DNA of 27,853 bases from NCBI GenBank assembly GCA_042577505.1, contig JBHPEA010000017.1, positions 1 through 27,853 of the forward strand. The letters are read 5' to 3'. Positions 23,663 through 27,853 of this stretch are shown one piece after another. The notes below the pieces were generated by a model, which made no database searches, had not been told where the DNA came from, and worked only from the letters and a program-made list of their open reading frames with translations. Source of the DNA: JACQSR01 sp042577505. Its GTDB lineage: Archaea > Nanobdellota > Nanobdellia > Woesearchaeales > JACQSR01. The first letter of the stretch is position 1; the number at the start of each line of letters is the position of its first letter. A program made the position numbers and the translations under genes.

Positions 23663-23752
23663 CGCCTATTGCACACATTATAATCTTTTCTAAGCTAAAA
23701 CAAACTCAATACGCTAGTCGTTTGACTAAAGAAAGATTATTGTGCATTACGC
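23663..23752 (-). ncRNA. Possible structured leader or small RNA between tRNA-Tyr and tRNA-Asp
   Basis: The minus strand here can form a long imperfect hairpin: TGCACA+ATAATCTTT (23746-23732) pairs with AAAGATTAT (23688-23680) and TGTGCA (23675-23670) with one 4-base bulge, 15 bp in all, with weaker outer pairs and a 43-base apical region that holds TAGTC-AAAC-GACTA. A TATA box at 23769-23778 predicts transcription from about 23748, near the base of the stem. It lacks C/D boxes and an obvious ACA tail, so it matches no RNA class I know. It may be a leader of the tRNA-Asp/tRNA-Lys/rpo transcript or a separate RNA. Confidence 0.35.
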
Positions 23753-23768
23753 CCTAAACTCTTGTTTT

Positions 23769-23778
23769 ATTTATAAAG
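23769..23778 (-). promoter_or_regulatory. TATA box upstream of the structured region, tRNA-Asp, tRNA-Lys and rpoH
   Basis: Minus strand CTTTATAAAT is the best TATA box between tRNA-Tyr and rpoH. A weaker ATTATAAT (about 23677-23684) could serve tRNA-Asp alone. Confidence 0.5.
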
Positions 23779-23803
23779 CTTTCCCTTAGAAATATTAAAA
23801 ATA

Positions 23804-23930
23804 TCCCCGCCCGCGGATTTGAACCACGAACCTTTCGGTATCGGCTATCTTCTTATCATCCCTTGCGTTTGCATAAGGTCAAGAAGTGCAAAGCTACAGC
23901 CGAACGCTCTAGCCGTTGAGCTAGGCGGGG
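23804..23930 (-). tRNA. tRNA-Tyr (GUA) with a 54-nt intron
   Basis: 127 bases, 73 when mature. It has the archaeal Tyr hallmark C1-G72 in the acceptor CCCCGCC/GGCGGGG with discriminator A; D arm GCTC-AACGGCTA-GAGC; anticodon stem TTCGG/CCGAA; anticodon GTA at 23895-23897; T arm CGTGG-TTCAAAT-CCGCG without an intron. CCA is not encoded. A TATA box (23955-23962) lies about 28 bases upstream. Confidence 0.92.
23840..23893 (-). other. Anticodon-loop intron of tRNA-Tyr (54 nt, position 37/38)
   Basis: Removing these bases gives the loop CTGTAGA. The intron folds on itself (CTTCTT with AAGAAG, inside it a stem near CCTTATGC and GCAAGGG). The junction is not a strict bulge-helix-bulge: CTGT pairs with ATAG, but the 3' bulge would be CCGATA (six bases). 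The exact ends are inferred from the mature fold. Confidence 0.65.
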
Positions 23931-23954
23931 ATTCACTCATGAAAAACAACTTCA

Positions 23955-23962
23955 TTTATAAA
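23955..23962 (-). promoter_or_regulatory. TATA box for tRNA-Tyr
   Basis: The palindromic TTTATAAA, centred about 28 bases before the tRNA 5' end. Confidence 0.65.
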
Positions 23963-23963
23963 T

Positions 23964-25400
23964 TTAATCAATATTTATAGAATTTGACTTAGATTTAACT
24001 TTTCGTCTTCCCAAATGAAATCTCGCCATTGCACTTGGCAACTCAACTCCACCAGTAATAGGAAGACTTGCTGTAATCCTATATGCCATAACTCGCTCTT
24101 CTCCAGCGTCAACTTGATTAACATCCCATTTTAAAAGAGTCCCTTTATGTTCATGGGTAAGCACTTTTGAGGGCTGTAGTGTACCTATATCAACCCCTTT
24201 CTTTACATGACCAATTTGAGTAACTTTATCTGTAACATTAATTGTTTTAACAGCTTTCTTACCTCGATTTTTCAAAGTAATCATAACTTTAATCTCAGAT
24301 ATACCACCTTCTTTTCTATCGACATGGGTTACTTTCTTCTCCACAATTATTGGTGACCTCAAATGAACATATATTAGAAGAACGATAAAGATTAGAATTA
24401 AAATGTATAGAAGAATTCTGAAATTAGTTACTATATGTATGGTCATAGTCTCTCCTGGTTGTAACAAAATGTTCCACTGAATCAATCTTCCATCCTCTTC
24501 TGACAAAAATTCCCCTTTCGGATCAGTAGATATAAACATCCTATTAAATAAAGAATAACTTACAGTTACTGGACCGTCATAAACTACGTTACCTTTATTT
24601 GAAAAAGATACATTTCTTCCACTTTTAAGAAAAAAGGAACTTTCCTTCTCAGATTTATCAATCTCGCTGTAGGCATTTATTTTATATGGTCTTTGTACCC
24701 CACTTAAAATAGTCTCTCCCTGATGCATTATTTCAACAGAAATTGCATCACTTTGGGGTATAGCATTCTTATCAATCCCTATTTCAAATTTTTTAACGCT
24801 CCTCTCCTTACTTTCCAAGGTGATATTAAAATTTTTATTAAATAATCCATTAACAGATCTTACAACTAGTTCCAAATTTTCATGCTTTACAATATTCTGG
24901 TTTCTCAAATCTACTTCAAATTCAAACACTTTCCCAGGATTAGCAACATCCGGTGCAGTTATCTCAGCAGTTACAATGGGGATAGTGACACCTGGTTTAA
25001 GCGGTTCAAATAAGGAAATTTTTGTCCTATAACTTGCTAATGCGTCACTTTCTCTAGATTCTATTTTTACATCTAGAAGATAAGTACCTACGCCAGCAAC
25101 ATGAAGCGGTTTAATAATAATCTCTCGGACACCTTCTTCCCCAGGTCCTAATTCCATCAAGATGGGGTTTTCAAGTGGATCAGTTTTTATCTCCCATTCA
25201 GGATAGTGGAGAAAAAATATTCTAAAAACATCCTGAAAATCTTCAGAATTTTTTATAGTTACATTAAATTTTGCGAAACTATCTATTGGTATGCTTACAG
25301 ACTCTGGTGATACATCGGCCTCAAATCCATTCACCATACCAACTAATAAGAGAACACACAACAGTACAATAACACCCTTTAAATTTGACACCAATACCAC
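23964..25400 (-). CDS. Membrane-anchored surface protein with Ig-like/CARDB-type domains
   Basis: 478 residues. A Sec signal peptide (about 1-25) is followed by roughly 300 residues of beta-rich sequence of the archaeal S-layer/CARDB/COG1361 type (for example FAKFNVTIKNSEDFQDVF and PGKVFEFEVDLRNQN). A single membrane helix lies at about 328-348 (ILLYILILIFIVLLIYVHL), then a further DUF11/CARDB-like domain (IKVMITLKNRGKKAVKTINV). With the N-terminus outside, that last domain would be cytoplasmic, which is unusual for this fold. The GTG at 25400 is used because a TATA box lies about 27 bases upstream. The signal peptide has no lipobox cysteine. Function unknown; a role in the cell surface or in secretion is a guess. 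Confidence 0.7.
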   Translation of the reverse strand: MVLVSNLKGVIVLLCVLLLVGMVNGFEADVSPESVSIPIDSFAKFNVTIKNSEDFQDVFRIFFLHYPEWEIKTDPLENPILMELGPGEEGVREIIIKPLHVAGVGTYLLDVKIESRESDALASYRTKISLFEPLKPGVTIPIVTAEITAPDVANPGKVFEFEVDLRNQNIVKHENLELVVRSVNGLFNKNFNITLESKERSVKKFEIGIDKNAIPQSDAISVEIMHQGETILSGVQRPYKINAYSEIDKSEKESSFFLKSGRNVSFSNKGNVVYDGPVTVSYSLFNRMFISTDPKGEFLSEEDGRLIQWNILLQPGETMTIHIVTNFRILLYILILIFIVLLIYVHLRSPIIVEKKVTHVDRKEGGISEIKVMITLKNRGKKAVKTINVTDKVTQIGHVKKGVDIGTLQPSKVLTHEHKGTLLKWDVNQVDAGEERVMAYRITASLPITGGVELPSAMARFHLGRRKVKSKSNSINID

Positions 25401-25423
25401 TTAAAATAATGCGCGATTCCATG

Positions 25424-25432
25424 TATATAAAT
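25424..25432 (-). promoter_or_regulatory. TATA box for the 25400 gene
   Basis: Minus strand ATTTATATA centred about 27 bases before GTG 25400, supporting a leaderless mRNA starting with GTG. Confidence 0.6.
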
Positions 25433-25458
25433 CTTTCGTCGTAAATCGAAAAAAGAAA

Positions 25459-25467
25459 TATATTTAA
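25459..25467 (+). promoter_or_regulatory. TATA box for prs
   Basis: TATATTTAA (25459-25467) centred about 28 bases before ATG 25491. Confidence 0.6.
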
Positions 25468-25490
25468 ACTGCACCTGTCAAGTAACTAAT

Positions 25491-26360
25491 ATGATCATTT
25501 CACTATCGGGGAATCCTAGTGTTGGAAAGAAAGTTGCTAGGCTTTCAAAAAAATCATTTCAACAAATCACTACTGACAGATTTCCTGATGGGGAATTATA
25601 TCTAAGATTTCCAAAAAAAGTTCCTAGGGAAAATCTGATTTTTATACAATCATTTCATGGTTATATCAATGACAAATTTATAGAAACCATATTTGCTGCA
25701 AAATCAGCAAAAAACGGAAGGAAACTAACTCTAATTGCAACTTACTTTCCTTATCTCAGACAGGATAAGGAATTTAAACCAGGGGAGATAGTATCAAATG
25801 AACTTTCTGCTGAATTAATCAGTTCTGTATTTGATGAAATCGCTATTTTTGATCCCCACCTTCATAGAGAAAAAACACTATCTCACATTTTTCCAATTAA
25901 AGCACACAAACTAACTGCAAACTCATTAATTGCAGAATATATTAGGAAGAATATTAAAAATCCATTCATTATCGGTCCCGATTGGGAAAGTTACAAATGG
26001 GCTGAAAAAGTCGCTGAGATGATAAACTGCCCATCAGCAATTCTTAGAAAAAAAAGAATCAGTTCTAGGAAAGTGAACGTTTATTTAACAAAAAAAATAG
26101 ATCTAAAAAACAAAAATGTTGTTATTGTTGATGATATGATATCAACAGGCCATACCCTACTGGAAGCAATTAAAGATTTGAAAAGCATAGGAGCCAAAAA
26201 AATTACTTGTATTGCTGTACATGGAATTTTTGTAGAGAATGCTTTGAAGAAGTTAAGGAAAGCGGGAGCAAAAGTCATTACAACAAACACAATACCCAAT
26301 TCTACCGCAAAAATTGATGTCTCAAAATTAATTGTTGATCATCTTAAGAAGAGAAATTAA
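25491..26360 (+). CDS. prs: Ribose-phosphate pyrophosphokinase (PRPP synthetase)
   Basis: Makes PRPP from ribose 5-phosphate and ATP, feeding purine, pyrimidine and other nucleotide pathways. 289 residues with the N-terminal DRFPDGELYLRF motif, YFPYLRQDKEFKPGE flexible-loop region, FDPHLHRE and the PRPP-binding loop VVIVDDMISTGHTL. The short length fits archaeal PRPP synthetases. It overlaps the convergent proS gene by four bases. It works upstream of purL in the same pathway. Confidence 0.95.
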   Translation: MIISLSGNPSVGKKVARLSKKSFQQITTDRFPDGELYLRFPKKVPRENLIFIQSFHGYINDKFIETIFAAKSAKNGRKLTLIATYFPYLRQDKEFKPGEIVSNELSAELISSVFDEIAIFDPHLHREKTLSHIFPIKAHKLTANSLIAEYIRKNIKNPFIIGPDWESYKWAEKVAEMINCPSAILRKKRISSRKVNVYLTKKIDLKNKNVVIVDDMISTGHTLLEAIKDLKSIGAKKITCIAVHGIFVENALKKLRKAGAKVITTNTIPNSTAKIDVSKLIVDHLKKRN

Positions 26361-27790
26361 TATGCTTTACCGAAGTAGAAAACTCTCTTAGCTTTCTTAC
26401 CACACTGGAAACATTTTCCTTTAGCGTCAGCAATGGATACTCGTGATGTAGCACCACCACTCTTATCTTTAATCATATCCTCACAACTCGATTCTCCACA
26501 AAATTCCCCTAAGCCGACTTTTTGACCTTTTATTGTTTTAATAAAGTCAGCCATATCTTTAACCTTAACAACCTTCTCTTCAAACATCTTCTTACTATTA
26601 TTCAACAAATCGTTCTGAATACTTGTTAGGAGTTGAGTAACTTTATCATCGACTTTATCAAACGGAACGATTTCTTTTTTACCAGTATCCCTCCTAACTA
26701 TAACTACAGATTTATTTTGAATATCTTTCGGACCAATTTCAATTCTGATTGGAACACCTTTTAATTCCCATGCGTTAAATTTCCACCCAGGTGAATATTC
26801 ATCTCTGTCATCAAGGTAAACGTCAAATGATTTTAACTTCTTCTCAATTTTTTTTGCCTCATCAATTACCTTTTTCCGACTATCATCTTTGTATATTGGA
26901 ATAATTACAACCTTTGTGGGTGCTAACATTGGTGGCAACACCAGTCCCTTGTTATCAGAGTGAATAGCAACCATAACTCCTATCATTCTAGTTGTTATAG
27001 CCCAAGTATTTTGCCATACGTATTTTTCACTTTCATCTTTATCAATGAACTTAATGTCGTACGCTTTTGCAAAATTCTGTCCATCGGAATGAGCGTCAGG
27101 ACCTTGAATTGCTCTCCCATTAGGCATAATAAATTCAATAGCATTAGTCGATAAGGCCCCAGCAAATTTTTCTTTGTCTGATTTTTTTCCACTAACACCA
27201 TGCAATGCTAAATGATTTGTAACAATGTCTTTCCACATATTCATTATATCATCAATTTCTTTGTCAGCTTCTTTTTGTGTGGCAAATGCAGTATGCCCTT
27301 CATTCCAAAGAAATTCCCTTGTTCGCAAAAACGGAACAGGATGTTTAAACTCCCATCTTACAACATTATTCCACTGGTTTAGTCGTAATGGCAAATCTCT
27401 CCACGATCTTATCCATCTTGAATATGAATCATACATAATTGCTTCTGAGGTAGGTCTAACTGCCAGTCTCTCACCTAATTTTGTATTTCCACCATGAGTT
27501 ACCCATGCAACTTCAGGAGAAAATCCTTCAACATGTTCTTTTTCTTTTGTTAGAAGACTTTCAGGAATAAAAATAGGAAAGTAAGCATTTTCTACACCTA
27601 ATTCTTTAATTTTCTTATCCGTAACACCCTTTATCTTTTCCCATATGGAATAAGCATAAGGTTTGAAAACAATGCAACCAGACACTGCAGAATAATCTGC
27701 TAATCCAGATTTTTGAATTATTTGAACAAACCATTCTGTAAAATCATCTTCTTTTTTTACAGTTATTCCCAATGTAGTTTCCTTTTTCAT
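26357..27790 (-). CDS. proS: Prolyl-tRNA synthetase, archaeal/eukaryotic type
   Basis: Charges tRNA-Pro. 477 residues with class II motifs: RPTSEAIMYDSYSRWIRSWRD in two parts, LRTREFLWNEGHTAF, and TTRMIGVMVAIHSDNKG as motif 3. There is an anticodon-binding domain and the C-terminal zinc domain of the archaeal/eukaryotic form (CGESSC...CFQCGKKAKRVFYFGKAY), ending in the conserved Tyr. The ATG at 27790 fits the family N-terminus. Only eight genuine-looking bases remain upstream before the duplicated contig end, so its promoter cannot be read. Confidence 0.96.
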   Translation of the reverse strand: MKKETTLGITVKKEDDFTEWFVQIIQKSGLADYSAVSGCIVFKPYAYSIWEKIKGVTDKKIKELGVENAYFPIFIPESLLTKEKEHVEGFSPEVAWVTHGGNTKLGERLAVRPTSEAIMYDSYSRWIRSWRDLPLRLNQWNNVVRWEFKHPVPFLRTREFLWNEGHTAFATQKEADKEIDDIMNMWKDIVTNHLALHGVSGKKSDKEKFAGALSTNAIEFIMPNGRAIQGPDAHSDGQNFAKAYDIKFIDKDESEKYVWQNTWAITTRMIGVMVAIHSDNKGLVLPPMLAPTKVVIIPIYKDDSRKKVIDEAKKIEKKLKSFDVYLDDRDEYSPGWKFNAWELKGVPIRIEIGPKDIQNKSVVIVRRDTGKKEIVPFDKVDDKVTQLLTSIQNDLLNNSKKMFEEKVVKVKDMADFIKTIKGQKVGLGEFCGESSCEDMIKDKSGGATSRVSIADAKGKCFQCGKKAKRVFYFGKAY

Positions 27791-27798
27791 ATTATAAC

Positions 27799-27853
27799 CA
27801 GATTTATTTTGAATATCTTTCGGACCAATTTCAATTCTGATTGGAACACCTTT
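27799..27853. repeat. Terminal direct copy of 26707-26761 (probable assembly or chimera artefact)
   Basis: The last 55 bases of the window are identical to 26707-26761 inside proS, in the same orientation. An exact 55-base copy of internal coding sequence ending at the contig edge suggests an assembly-graph repeat or amplification chimera rather than a real duplication. Confidence 0.85.

Noticed and set aside
23462..23683. Open reading frames on both strands over 23462-23683
   Set aside because: They cover the tRNA-Asp and tRNA-Lys genes and have no protein-like composition; the RNA genes explain the sequence.
23663..23752. C/D box or H/ACA guide RNA between tRNA-Tyr and tRNA-Asp
   Set aside because: No RUGAUGA/CUGA boxes and no ACA tail at the proper distance; kept only as an unclassified structured region.

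Overview
The window is an AT-rich piece of an archaeal chromosome. The archaeal assignment rests on an RNA polymerase operon with split A'/A'' and split B''/B' subunits, ribosomal proteins eS8, eL30 and eL37, an archaeal NusA, an Lsm/Sm-like protein, aIF1A, a Dph2-like protein, an archaeal/eukaryotic-type ProRS, TATA-box promoters and tRNA genes with bulge-helix-bulge introns. Gene ends often overlap or abut. Together with a DUF5667-type secreted protein, a bacterial-type signal peptidase II and small unknown membrane proteins, this suggests a small-genome lineage of DPANN type (Woesearchaeota/Pacearchaeota-like). That placement is inference. Genes for purine synthesis (purL, prs) and folate (folC) argue against a fully stripped-down parasite.

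Layout. 1-3030 (minus): folC then purL, with purL cut off by a probable chimeric contig end. 3126-3743 (plus): a small membrane protein and a zinc-ribbon protein. 3818-5908 (minus): a membrane-anchored unknown protein and two polytopic membrane proteins. 5983-9034 (minus): three exported proteins, namely a DUF5667 protein with a very acidic tail, a secreted lipase-like hydrolase and a Tat-signal guanidino-group deiminase-like enzyme. 9081-9608 (minus): tRNA-Leu, eL37 and Lsm. 9718-11705 (plus): eS8, then an operon of two unknown proteins and lspA. 11706-12550 (minus): a membrane protein and aIF1A. 12645-13589 (plus): sppA. 13581-23360 (minus): rpoH-rpoB2-rpoB1-rpoA1-rpoA2-rpl30e-nusA-rps12-rps7-dph2-like. 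23388-23930 (minus): tRNA-Tyr, a possible structured RNA, tRNA-Asp and tRNA-Lys, immediately upstream of rpoH. 23964-25400 (minus): a membrane-anchored surface protein. 25491-27790: prs (plus) converging on proS (minus).

The most striking feature is the tRNA cluster. Its three tRNAs carry five introns. tRNA-Lys alone has three (D loop, anticodon loop, T loop), each of which can be removed in silico to leave a textbook tRNA-Lys(UUU). tRNA-Asp has a T-loop intron at the same position as the Lys T-loop intron, and tRNA-Tyr has a 54-nt anticodon-loop intron. Other points of note are a signal peptidase II plus SppA pair in an archaeon, a Dph2 homologue missing its first domain and first cluster cysteine, a hairpin covering the ribosome-binding site and start codon of rps7, and an exported deiminase-like enzyme. 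Both contig ends repeat internal sequence and look like amplification or assembly chimeras.

Expression signals follow a pattern. Most promoter-proximal genes have a TATA box about 26 bases before the start codon and so should give leaderless mRNAs. Genes inside operons, and a few promoter-proximal ones with real leaders, carry strong GGAGG or AGGTGA-type Shine-Dalgarno sequences. No stretch longer than 300 bases lacks a gene. No rRNA, CRISPR array or insertion sequence was seen.
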